Assembly (NCBI GenBank): GCA_022707725.1
Contig: JAKJAB010000057.1
Span: 8,620-14,451, forward strand
Direction of reading: 5' to 3'
DNA: 5,832 nt
Origin: Chloroflexota bacterium
GTDB lineage: Bacteria; Chloroflexota; Anaerolineae; B4-G1; SLSP01
Shown here: piece by piece, positions 1 to 5,643 of the stretch
How the letters are laid out: each line of letters begins with the position of its first letter
Numbering within the stretch: the first letter of the stretch is position 1
Program-made: the position numbers and the translations under genes
Notes under the pieces: generated by a model
The model's input: the letters and a program-made list of their open reading frames with translations, nothing else
Databases searched by the model: none
Told to the model about the DNA's origin: nothing

Positions 1-633
1 CACATCCTGGGGGCCGGGCACATAGCGCGCGGAGCGCAGGAAGCCGATGCCTTCATTCGTGATCTCAAGAATGCCGCCGCCAAAGCTGAAGCCCTCGCGT
101 TCAGCCTTGGCTTTGAGCAAAAGCAGGATCAAGTCTTCTTTTTTCCGTCCGCTGTAGCCAGAGACCTTGTAGGTGCGGGCCAAATCGCGCAGTTCCGGCA
201 GCCGCATAGCCTCCAGCGCATTCATATCCATATGTCGCAAGATGTCGGATTGGTCTTCGATTTCGAGGACGGCCGCACTGACGGGTTCCGCCAATTCTTC
301 CTCAACCCCTTCGATGGCGAGGGTGCCTTCCTCCACGAGGGGGGCGTGGACGCTCTCGTCTTCGTCAGGATAGTACTCCTCCATCGTGTCAAACCTCCCG
401 CTGGCGACTTGCTCGGTTGGCAGAGGCACACGTTCGACAGGTTCAGGTTCGACAACTTCGGGTTCAACAGCCTGGGGTGCGATCCCGTCGTCCGCGACGG
501 TGGTGGTTGTATCTGCGGTCTCCTTCTCCGCAGCTTCCGCGCCTGTGGGAGTTTTTTCTTGCTCAGACCGCTCCGCAGCGTCCGCGTATACAACAGGATG
601 ATTTTCGGGTTGTAGTTCTTCTTCTGGATCCAT
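1..633 (-). CDS. rho: Transcription termination factor Rho, N-terminal part (cut by window edge)
   Basis: Rho is a hexameric RNA-dependent ATPase/helicase that ends transcription of untranslated RNA. The frame is open for 211 codons from ATG 633 to the left edge, so the ATPase domain lies outside the window. Residues about 135-180 match the Rho N-terminal helical domain (LPELRDLARTYKVSGYSGRK, then KKEDLI and LLKAKAEREGF). Residues 182-211 begin the OB-fold RNA-binding domain (FGGGILEI, EGIGFLRS, PGPQDV). The E. coli protein has FGDGVLEI and DGFGFLRS at the equivalent place, so the first aromatic of that motif is Ile195 here and Phe197 is kept. Residues 1-134 are an added low-complexity, acidic, Pro/Ala/Glu-rich segment, probably disordered. 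AGGAGG lies 5 nt before the ATG, which supports this start. The gene follows cdsA by 46 nt with no visible terminator, so co-transcription is likely. Family assignment is firm; whether the gene is intact is unknown. Confidence 0.93.
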   Translation of the reverse strand, partial: MDPEEELQPENHPVVYADAAERSEQEKTPTGAEAAEKETADTTTTVADDGIAPQAVEPEVVEPEPVERVPLPTEQVASGRFDTMEEYYPDEDESVHAPLVEEGTLAIEGVEEELAEPVSAAVLEIEDQSDILRHMDMNALEAMRLPELRDLARTYKVSGYSGRKKEDLILLLLKAKAEREGFSFGGGILEITNEGIGFLRSARYVPGPQDV

Positions 634-638
634 GGAAT

Positions 639-646
639 CCTCCTTA
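639..646 (-). promoter_or_regulatory. rho ribosome binding site
   Basis: TAAGGAGG on the minus strand lies 5 nt before the ATG at 633. It is the strongest Shine-Dalgarno match in the window. It fixes the start of rho, and therefore shows that the long acidic N-terminal extension is translated rather than an artefact of choosing too early a start. Confidence 0.8.
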
Positions 647-679
647 CAAGGTCCTACGCTGGTTCAAGTATGTCAGGCA

Positions 680-1498
680 CTAGGCCCATAACGTGGCTAT
701 AGCCCAGGTCACAAAGCCCACCCAGAGCGGGCTATCGATACGGTCAAAGACGCCGCCGTGTCCAGGGATAAGGGTCCCTGTATCTTTGACACCTACTTCA
801 CGTTTGATCACCGAGACAAAAAAGTCGCCGCCAGTGGTTAGTGTGGAGATGATTGCGCCGAGCACCAGGCCCTTGACCGGCGTCAGGCTGATCGCGCCCG
901 CCGCAACGCTAGGCCACAGCCAGCCGAGTAGCAGCCCGGTGAGCGTGCCACTGATGACTTCACCGGCATACCCTTCCCAACTTTTCCCCGGGCTGATGGT
1001 GGGTGACATTTTGTGCCGTCCCCACTTTCGCCCGACAAAGTAGGCCATTGATTCGCTGACCCACACGATGGGCAGCGCGGTGAACGTCCACCACAGCCCA
1101 TCGGAGAGCGCGCGCATATGCCACAGATAGGCGCCGCCGATGCCCAGGTACATCCCACCCGCGAGGGTCAGCGCCCACTCCGCGGTTGGATTGGCGACTG
1201 TAGGATGGCGATGCCGGCGATAGAGAATCCACCCGGCCGTTATCAGCGTCAGCCCGGCCAGACCCGGACCGAGCCACATGCCATCGCCCCACAGCGCGTC
1301 AGCGATCCACAAGAGAATAATCGCGAAGATGCACGGCAGCGCGAGTGTGTACGCTTTGCGCCGGAGCATTTGGGTGTATTCGATGGCGGCAAGCGCCGTC
1401 AGAACGCTGACTAAAAGTGCGTAAGGCCATTGCCCGATGAGAATGATGATAATGACGATCGGTAATAATATAGCGACGCTGATGACTCTGGTTTTCAT
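680..1498 (-). CDS. cdsA: Phosphatidate cytidylyltransferase (CDP-diglyceride synthase)
   Basis: This integral membrane enzyme makes CDP-diacylglycerol from phosphatidic acid and CTP, the branch point to bacterial phospholipids. The 272-aa protein is mostly hydrophobic, with about seven or eight likely membrane segments. The family signature is complete at residues 229-255: SVIKR, then KD at 238-239, then PGHGGVFDRID. An upstream family motif is also present as AYFVGRKWGRHK (152-163) followed by ISPGKSWEG (168-176). The residue normally Asp before the AYF motif (as in D-T-x-AYF) appears as Glu149 here. The ATG at 1498 is the first possible start, since an in-frame TAG lies five codons upstream. 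No good Shine-Dalgarno sequence precedes it, unlike the neighbouring genes. It lies 130 nt after uppS and 46 nt before rho. CTP supply links it to pyrH in the same cluster. Confidence 0.96.
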   Translation of the reverse strand: MKTRVISVAILLPIVIIIILIGQWPYALLVSVLTALAAIEYTQMLRRKAYTLALPCIFAIILLWIADALWGDGMWLGPGLAGLTLITAGWILYRRHRHPTVANPTAEWALTLAGGMYLGIGGAYLWHMRALSDGLWWTFTALPIVWVSESMAYFVGRKWGRHKMSPTISPGKSWEGYAGEVISGTLTGLLLGWLWPSVAAGAISLTPVKGLVLGAIISTLTTGGDFFVSVIKREVGVKDTGTLIPGHGGVFDRIDSPLWVGFVTWAIATLWA

Positions 1499-1628
1499 AA
1501 GAAATTCGATCTATCCGTATTTTAACCCTGGCGCATTAGATTTGGGCATCTAGATTAACGATGTGATCAGGTATCAAGGAGGATGAGAGGCCCCACCGTC
1601 TGCGGAGGGCGCGCGCTGCGCTTCGTTT

Positions 1629-2369
1629 TCAGGTATTCAGCCCGCCGTAGCGCCGGTCCCGCTGGCTGAACGTTTTCAGCGCCGTGTAAAGCTCATCCTT
1701 GTCAAAGTCCGGCCAGTAGACTGGTGTGCTGTAATATTCGGCATAAGCGCCTTGCCAGAGCAGGAAATTGCTCATCCGCATCTCTCCACTGGTGCGGATA
1801 ATCAAATCGGCATCAGGAAGGCCCGCCGTATACAGGTGTGCGTCAATCAACGCTTCCGTAATTGCTTCAGCCGGAATCCCGGCCTCAACAATGCGACGTA
1901 CAGCCTCGACGATTTCCTGGCGTCCGCCGTAGTTGAACGCAATGTTGGCGATTAACCGGTCATTATTGCGCGTCAGTTCTACCGCAGCTAGAATCTGTTC
2001 TTTGAGGTCATCCGATAGGGGCGTCAAATCCCCGATATGTCTCAATTGTACACCATTTTTGTGTAATTCGCCAACTTCTTTTCCTAAGGCGTCGCGCAGG
2101 ATGTTGAGCAACCCCCGCACTTCCTCGACCGGACGGCGCCAGTTTTCGGAGGAAAAGGCGTACAAAGTCACGATCGGCACGCCGAACTCCACTGAAGCGC
2201 GCAATACCCGCCGCAGGTTTTCGACGCCGGCCCGGTGCCCGGCCAGGCGCGGCAGACCGCGCTGGCGCGCCCATCTCCCATTGCCATCCATAATCATGCC
2301 GACGTGTTGGGGAAGGCGTTCCAGAGGTGGGTACGCGGGTTTTCGCGCACGGTCATCCATGTTGCTCAT
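1629..2369 (-). CDS. uppS: Isoprenyl transferase (undecaprenyl diphosphate synthase family)
   Basis: This cis-prenyltransferase condenses isopentenyl diphosphates onto farnesyl (or a shorter allylic) diphosphate. The product is normally the C55 carrier for peptidoglycan and other wall polymers. The 246-aa length is typical. Visible motifs are HVGMIMDGNGRWA (22-34, with the catalytic Asp at 28), GHRAG (44-48), TLYAFSSENWRRP (68-80), NYGGR (146-150), IIRTSGE (190-196), SNFLLWQ.AYAE (200-211) and a C-terminal RRYGG (239-243). The ATG at 2369 is preceded by TGGAG at 5 nt spacing. A second ATG three codons in (2360) lacks a comparable site. The gene lies 138 nt after frr, behind a hairpin, so its expression may be partly separate from the ribosomal genes. 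Chain length of the product cannot be read from the sequence, so C55 is an inference from context. Confidence 0.96.
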   Translation of the reverse strand: MSNMDDRARKPAYPPLERLPQHVGMIMDGNGRWARQRGLPRLAGHRAGVENLRRVLRASVEFGVPIVTLYAFSSENWRRPVEEVRGLLNILRDALGKEVGELHKNGVQLRHIGDLTPLSDDLKEQILAAVELTRNNDRLIANIAFNYGGRQEIVEAVRRIVEAGIPAEAITEALIDAHLYTAGLPDADLIIRTSGEMRMSNFLLWQGAYAEYYSTPVYWPDFDKDELYTALKTFSQRDRRYGGLNT

Positions 2370-2468
2370 GGTATCTCCATTCGCTTATGCGTTAGCCCAT
2401 GTGTCGCCGTGTGAATGGGTAGAGAACGAAAGAAACAGGGGCGCAAGGTGGTACAAAACCGCGAGAAG

Positions 2469-2500
2469 GCTGGCAGAGGGAGTCCTCTCCCTCCGCCAGC
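2469..2500 (-). terminator. Hairpin after frr: attenuator, processing site or weak terminator
   Basis: Minus-strand RNA from this stretch can form a 14-bp stem (2500-2487 with 2482-2469) closed by a 4-nt AGGA loop, starting 7 nt after the frr stop codon. One pair in the stem is G-U on the minus-strand RNA; the same site is an A-C mismatch on plus-strand RNA, so the structure suits leftward transcripts. No U-run follows directly; the nearest is UUUU about 10 nt downstream. It therefore does not look like a standard intrinsic terminator. A 3'-end-stabilising or partial-termination role that lowers expression of uppS and later genes is a reasonable inference. Confidence 0.55.
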
Positions 2501-2507
2501 GCCGGAT

Positions 2508-3065
2508 TCAGATTTCCATAATGTCTTGCTCTTTACGAGCGCCAACTTCGTCGACCTTTTCCGCGAAACGATCGATGATCTTCTGCAGTTCATCCTGGCC
2601 GCGTTTGAGATCATCTTCAGAGATGAGCTTTTCGCTTTCGTATTCGCGCATTTCTTCCAGCGCGTCGCGCCGGATGTTGCGCAAAGCGACTTTGCTTTCC
2701 TCGACACGCCGTTTCACCACTTTGACCAACTCGCGGCGTCGTTCTTCTGTCAGACGGGGGATGGGGATGCGGATGACGCGTCCATCGTTGCTGGGGTTCA
2801 GCCCCAGGTCCGCCTGTAAAATGCCTTTCTCGATGGTCGCGATCGACCCGGCGTCGTAGGGACGGATGAGGAGCATCTGCGGCTCCGGTGCGGAGATAAC
2901 GGCTAGTTGGTTGAGGGGTGTGGGCATACCGTAGTATTCCACCGTCACCCGCTCCACCAGGGCCGGCGATGCGCGCCCGGTGCGGATGCTCTTGAAATCT
3001 TCCTCCATCGCCTCCACGGTCTTGTCCATACGGATTTCGGTTTCGGTCATCAGTTCTTTGATCAT
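2508..3065 (-). CDS. frr: Ribosome recycling factor
   Basis: RRF splits the post-termination ribosome together with EF-G and acts in the cytoplasm. The 185-aa length equals that of the E. coli protein. It has the two-domain layout: a three-helix bundle from residues 1-30 and about 105-185, and a small inserted domain at about 31-104. Conserved stretches include IRTGRASPALVERV (27-40), VEYYGMPTPLNQLA (42-55), IRIPIPRLTEERRRELVK (98-115) and ALRNIRRDA (127-135). The frame is open further upstream to a TTG at 3089. The ATG at 3065 is preferred because AAGGAG lies 5 nt before it and the resulting N-terminus MIKELM fits the family. The gene is 38 nt after pyrH with no terminator between them. Confidence 0.97.
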   Translation of the reverse strand: MIKELMTETEIRMDKTVEAMEEDFKSIRTGRASPALVERVTVEYYGMPTPLNQLAVISAPEPQMLLIRPYDAGSIATIEKGILQADLGLNPSNDGRVIRIPIPRLTEERRRELVKVVKRRVEESKVALRNIRRDALEEMREYESEKLISEDDLKRGQDELQKIIDRFAEKVDEVGARKEQDIMEI

Positions 3066-3103
3066 CCTATCTCCTTGCGTCTTGCGCAATCCGTCAGTGT
3101 GGG

Positions 3104-3820
3104 TCAGCCCCCGATATACGTCCCGCCGGACTCACCGCGCATCACCCGTTCCAGACTTCCAGGTTCCCAGAGATTGAGTACGATGATGGGAAGTTGGTTC
3201 TCCATACAGAGTGTGATAGCGGTTGAATCCATCACATGGGATTGCAAGTTCAATGCTTCCAGGTAGGTCAATCGCTCGAAACGACGCGCTGCGGGATTCT
3301 TGATTGGATCGTCGCTGTAGACCCCATCTACTTTGGTGGCTTTGATGAGCAGATCGGCGCCTGTTTCGGCGGCGCGCAACGCCGCGGCAGTATCCGTGGT
3401 GAAGTATGGGTTGCCGGTGCCCGCGCCAAAGATGACGACGCGTCCCTTTTCGAGGTGCCGCGTGGCGCGCAAGCGAATGTACGGTTCGGCGATGGCCCGC
3501 ATTTCGATGGCTGTTTGCACGCGCGTAACCACGCCTTCGCGTTCCAGCGCGTCCGCCAGGGCCAACGAATTCATCACCGTGGCGAGCATCCCGATCTGAT
3601 CGGCGCGCGTGCGGTCCATCCCATGCGCCAGTCCGTCGATACCGCGCCAGAGATTACCGGCGCCGATGACGATGCCGATCTCGATTTCCTGGGCATGGAT
3701 TGCCGCAATGCGGCGCGCCACTTCCTCAGCGCGTTGCGGATCGATGCCGATACCCCCCGGACTGGAAAGCGACTCCCCGCCGATTTTAATGATGACTCGT
3801 TTGTACATAGGATGGGTCAC
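3104..3820 (-). CDS. pyrH: UMP kinase (bacterial hexameric type)
   Basis: It phosphorylates UMP to UDP with ATP, the entry to UTP, CTP and UDP-sugars. It belongs to the amino acid kinase fold, unlike the eukaryotic enzymes. The 238-aa length is typical. Motifs seen are IKIGGES (11-17, phosphate-binding), GAGNLWRG (53-60), DQIGMLATVMNSLAL (74-88), GAGTGNPYFTTDTAA (132-146), KATKVDGVYSDDP (160-172) and MDSTAITLC (197-205). The start is a GTG at 3820: GGAGG sits 6 nt before it. The next in-frame ATG at 3808 would be 18 nt from that site, and only the first four residues are in doubt. It follows tsf by 56 nt, across a hairpin. Members of this family are usually allosterically controlled by GTP and UTP; nothing in the sequence contradicts that. 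Confidence 0.97.
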   Translation of the reverse strand: MTHPMYKRVIIKIGGESLSSPGGIGIDPQRAEEVARRIAAIHAQEIEIGIVIGAGNLWRGIDGLAHGMDRTRADQIGMLATVMNSLALADALEREGVVTRVQTAIEMRAIAEPYIRLRATRHLEKGRVVIFGAGTGNPYFTTDTAAALRAAETGADLLIKATKVDGVYSDDPIKNPAARRFERLTYLEALNLQSHVMDSTAITLCMENQLPIIVLNLWEPGSLERVMRGESGGTYIGG

Positions 3821-3826
3821 GCTGCG

Positions 3827-3831
3827 CCTCC
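3827..3831 (-). promoter_or_regulatory. pyrH ribosome binding site supporting a GTG start
   Basis: GGAGG on the minus strand lies 6 nt before the GTG at 3820 and 18 nt before the next ATG at 3808. The spacing decides in favour of GTG initiation. The site begins 8 nt downstream of the tsf-pyrH hairpin, so it is probably free when the hairpin forms. Confidence 0.7.
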
Positions 3832-3839
3832 GCTTGATA

Positions 3840-3867
3840 AATAGCTGGGGCGTTCGCCCCAGCTATT
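3840..3867 (-). terminator. Perfect hairpin between tsf and pyrH
   Basis: An exact 12-bp inverted repeat (3840-3851 with 3856-3867) with a 4-nt loop fills most of the 56-nt spacer, beginning 9 nt after the tsf stop. The stem includes a run of G-C pairs (GGGGC with GCCCC). Downstream on the minus strand comes only TTATC, not a U-tract, so strong intrinsic termination is unlikely. It may reduce read-through from the abundant rpsB-tsf message into pyrH, or mark an RNA end or processing point. The structure itself is plain; the role is inferred. Confidence 0.6.
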
Positions 3868-3876
3868 CCCCGGTAA

Positions 3877-4491
3877 CTACCCCAGACTCTCTCCTAACTC
3901 AAAGCGCGCAAAACGACGCACGACCATGTTCTCCCCGGTCTTCGTGATTTGCTCCTTGACCAAGTCGTCGATCGTGCGAGGGCGCTCTTTCCCGTCGTCG
4001 CGGATGAATTGCTGTTCCAGCAGGCAGACGTCCTTGTAGAACTTCTCGATCCGCCCTTCCACGATACGATCCACGACCGCTTCGGGCTTGCCTTCTTCCA
4101 GGGCTTGCGCGCGATAGAGCTGCTTCTCGTGTTCGAGGACGGAGGTGGGGATGTCCTCGCGCTTGACGTATTGGGGCGCCATCGCGGCAATTTGTAGTGT
4201 AATGTCGTTGACCATTCCCTTGAACTCATCGGTGCGCGCGACGAAGTCGGTCTCGCAGTTCACTTCCAGTAGCACGCCAATGCGTCCACCGCCATGGATG
4301 TAGGAAACGACCAAACCGTCTTTCGCCTCACGATCGACACGCTTGGCGGCTTTCGCCAGCCCTTTCTCCCGCAGATAGTCCACGGCCTTATCGAAATCGC
4401 CCGCGGAGGCTTCCAAAGCCTTGCGGCAGTCCAGAATCCCAGCTGCGGTCGCCTGACGCAACTCTTTGACCATTTCGGTTGTGATTTCCAT
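3877..4491 (-). CDS. tsf: Elongation factor Ts
   Basis: EF-Ts releases GDP from EF-Tu so that it can be recharged with GTP. The N-terminal UBA-like region holds VKELRQATAAGILDCRKALE (8-27). The EF-Tu-contacting motif is NCETDFVAR (78-86), with Asp82 and Phe83 in the expected place. The C-terminus carries MVVRRFARFELGE. At 204 aa it is much shorter than the E. coli protein (about 283 aa) and resembles the compact forms found in Thermus and several other phyla, so it is not a truncation: both ends match the family. The ATG at 4491 lies 2 nt after the rpsB stop. Its ribosome binding site is within the rpsB coding region, which points to translational coupling. Confidence 0.97.
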   Translation of the reverse strand: MEITTEMVKELRQATAAGILDCRKALEASAGDFDKAVDYLREKGLAKAAKRVDREAKDGLVVSYIHGGGRIGVLLEVNCETDFVARTDEFKGMVNDITLQIAAMAPQYVKREDIPTSVLEHEKQLYRAQALEEGKPEAVVDRIVEGRIEKFYKDVCLLEQQFIRDDGKERPRTIDDLVKEQITKTGENMVVRRFARFELGESLG

Positions 4492-4493
4492 CT

Positions 4494-5432
4494 CTATGCT
4501 AACTCCTCGTCGTCGACATCCTCGTAGAGGTCGTCCTCGTCTGTGAGGGCTTCGTCTGCGAGACCTCCGTCTGCGAAGGCCTCGTCTGCGAAGGCCTCGT
4601 CTTCCTCAAGTTCATCCTCGATTTCTTCTTCAAGCACTCCCGCGACTTCTTCATCGTCGAATTGGATTTGCCGCAGGCGGGCCAACGTCTCGGCGCTCAG
4701 GTACTTCTCGTCTTCGGCGTAGACCTCTTCTTCCGGCGCGCGTTCTTTGCGCAGCGCCAACCCTTCGAGTGCGGCGTCGGCGATTTTGGACGTCATCAGC
4801 CGGATGGCGCGAATGGCGTCATCGTTGGCCGGAATCACGCAATCGACCTTGTCGGGATTGCAGTTGGTGTCGATCACGGCGATGATAGGGATGCCCATGC
4901 GGTCGGCTTCCTTGATTGCCGTCTCTTCACTTTTGACATCGATGATGAACACGACGCTAGGAAGCTGTTCCATACTCCGCAATCCGCCCAGACGCCCGTT
5001 GAGCTTCTCGATTTCCCGGTTGAGTATCAACGCTTCTTTCTTGGTCAGCACATCGAATTCTCCGGCATCGCGACGGGCTTCCAATGCGCGCAGGTGTTCA
5101 AGGCGCTGGCGGATGGTGCGCCAGTTGGTCAGCGTGCCGCCGAGCCAGCGGTGATTGACGTAGGGCATGCTACAGCGGGTCGCTTCCTGTTGGATGGTTT
5201 CCTGCGCCTGGCGCTTGGTGCCGATGAAGAGCACCTGCCGCCCTTCCGCGACGGCATCGCGCACCATCGCATAAGCCCGCTCCAGCCCTCTGACCGTCTG
5301 TTGCAGGTCGATGATGTGCACGCCGTTGCGTTCGGTGTAGATGTAGCGCGCCATTTTGGGGTCCCAACGCCGGGTGCGGTGCCCGAAGTGAACCCCCGTT
5401 TCCAGTAACTGCTTCATTGTAACGACTGCCAT
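4494..5432 (-). CDS. rpsB: 30S ribosomal protein S2 with long acidic C-terminal tail
   Basis: S2 is a late-assembling protein of the small subunit that helps S1 bind. The 312-aa protein keeps the whole S2 core: TMKQLLETGVHFGHRTRRWD (5-24), FIGTKRQAQ (69-77), VNHRWLGGTLTNW (92-104), then PSVVFIIDV (158-166) and IDTNCNPDKVDCVIPANDDA (187-206). Residues about 231-312 are extra compared with the roughly 240-aa E. coli protein. This tail is strongly acidic and includes four pentapeptide repeats near its end. The frame is open upstream to 5513, but the ATG at 5432 gives the family N-terminus (MAVVTMKQLL, compare MATVSMRDML). An AGGAGG lies upstream at a rather long 13-nt spacing. It heads the leftward cluster. 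S2 regulates its own operon in some bacteria; whether it does so here cannot be told from the sequence. Confidence 0.97.
   Translation of the reverse strand: MAVVTMKQLLETGVHFGHRTRRWDPKMARYIYTERNGVHIIDLQQTVRGLERAYAMVRDAVAEGRQVLFIGTKRQAQETIQQEATRCSMPYVNHRWLGGTLTNWRTIRQRLEHLRALEARRDAGEFDVLTKKEALILNREIEKLNGRLGGLRSMEQLPSVVFIIDVKSEETAIKEADRMGIPIIAVIDTNCNPDKVDCVIPANDDAIRAIRLMTSKIADAALEGLALRKERAPEEEVYAEDEKYLSAETLARLRQIQFDDEEVAGVLEEEIEDELEEDEAFADEAFADGGLADEALTDEDDLYEDVDDEELA
4503..4508 (-). promoter_or_regulatory. tsf ribosome binding site inside the rpsB tail
   Basis: GAGGAG, which encodes two Glu residues three codons before the rpsB stop, lies 11 nt before the tsf ATG. It is the only purine-rich site available, since just 2 nt separate the two genes. 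Ribosomes finishing rpsB must cover it, consistent with coupled translation. Confidence 0.55.
4539..4598 (-). repeat. Four tandem 15-bp units encoding pentapeptides in the S2 tail
   Basis: Four in-frame 15-bp units lie head to tail at 4584-4598, 4569-4583, 4554-4568 and 4539-4553. The first two are identical (gtctgcgaaggcctc on the plus strand); the other two differ by a few bases. They encode EAFAD, EAFAD, GGLAD and EALTD (S2 residues 279-298). The unit length is a multiple of three, so copy-number change would lengthen or shorten the tail without a frameshift. Recent slippage-type duplication is the simplest explanation for the two identical copies. Confidence 0.9.
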
Positions 5433-5445
5433 TGTTGTAAAGAAA

Positions 5446-5451
5446 CCTCCT
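5446..5451 (-). promoter_or_regulatory. rpsB ribosome binding site with long spacing
   Basis: AGGAGG on the minus strand sits 13 nt before the rpsB ATG at 5432, longer than the 5-6 nt seen for rho, pyrH, frr and uppS. No alternative start codon lies between, and the next ATG (5417) would be further still. The ATG at 5432 remains best on family alignment. Confidence 0.6.
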
Positions 5452-5495
5452 GTGAATTTTGTTATGGGCCTCCGCGCCTTCATCCCCGCCGAGGA

Positions 5496-5510
5496 CCGGA
5501 GTTTTTCCGG
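5496..5510 (-). other. Small hairpin in the rpsB leader
   Basis: Minus-strand RNA can pair CCGGA with TCCGG across a 5-nt loop, about 50 nt upstream of the rpsB ribosome binding site. A CACAC/GTGTG pair further upstream (around 5514-5542) could enclose a second, weaker stem. A structured leader would suit autoregulation by S2, but the stems are short and may be chance. Confidence 0.3.
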
Positions 5511-5564
5511 CACACCCCCGTCGAGTCCGGCCGCGTGTGTTTTCTAGGCATAGCCCAGATGGTG

Positions 5565-5592
5565 ATTTTACCATAAAACCATGAACCGGCAA
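5565..5592 (-). promoter_or_regulatory. Candidate sigma-70-type promoter for the rpsB cluster
   Basis: On the minus strand, TTGCCG (5592-5587) is followed after 16 nt by TAAAAT (5570-5565), which matches five of six bases of the -10 consensus and is preceded by TGG, an extended -10 element. Transcription would start near 5558, giving a leader of about 125 nt. The position in a divergent gap just upstream of the first gene supports the call; no experimental start is known to me. Confidence 0.5.
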
Positions 5593-5614
5593 CCTCGATA
5601 ATTACAGCATCCAG

Positions 5615-5643
5615 TTGGCGGATTTCGAAGACTCTGGTAAGAT
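5615..5643 (+). promoter_or_regulatory. Candidate promoter for the rightward gene at 5691
   Basis: TTGGCG (5615-5620) and TAAGAT (5638-5643) are separated by 17 nt, each matching four of six consensus bases. A start near 5650 would leave a leader of about 40 nt. It is back to back with the rpsB promoter candidate, with about 22 nt between their -35 boxes. The matches are modest. Confidence 0.35.

Noticed and set aside
222..593. 123-codon minus-strand frame rich in Arg, Ser and Pro
   Set aside because: It is an out-of-frame reading of the rho 5' region. The rho frame has the domain matches and the ribosome binding site.
1577..1660. Short plus-strand frame starting at ATG 1583 just after an AGGAGG
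   Set aside because: The purine motif directly abuts the ATG with no spacing, so it cannot act as a normal ribosome binding site, and the peptide shows nothing recognisable.
1933..2859. 308-codon plus-strand open frame spanning the uppS-frr region
   Set aside because: Its product is a Ser/Arg-rich composition typical of an antisense shadow; it crosses two firmly identified genes and their spacer.
3236..3844. 202-codon plus-strand open frame opposite pyrH
   Set aside because: It is antisense to a complete UMP kinase gene with no recognisable domain.
4539..4598. Tandem repeat considered as a CRISPR-like array or regulatory iteron
   Set aside because: The units are contiguous without spacers, in frame, and translated within S2; this is a coding repeat.
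4662..5408. 248-codon open frame on the plus strand opposite rpsB
   Set aside because: It lies wholly antisense to a clear S2 gene and shows no family motif. Long antisense frames are expected opposite GC-rich genes with strong codon bias.
5433..5513. Upstream extension of rpsB to the ATG at 5513
   Set aside because: It would add 27 residues unlike any S2 N-terminus, and the ribosome binding site lies inside that extension, upstream of 5432.
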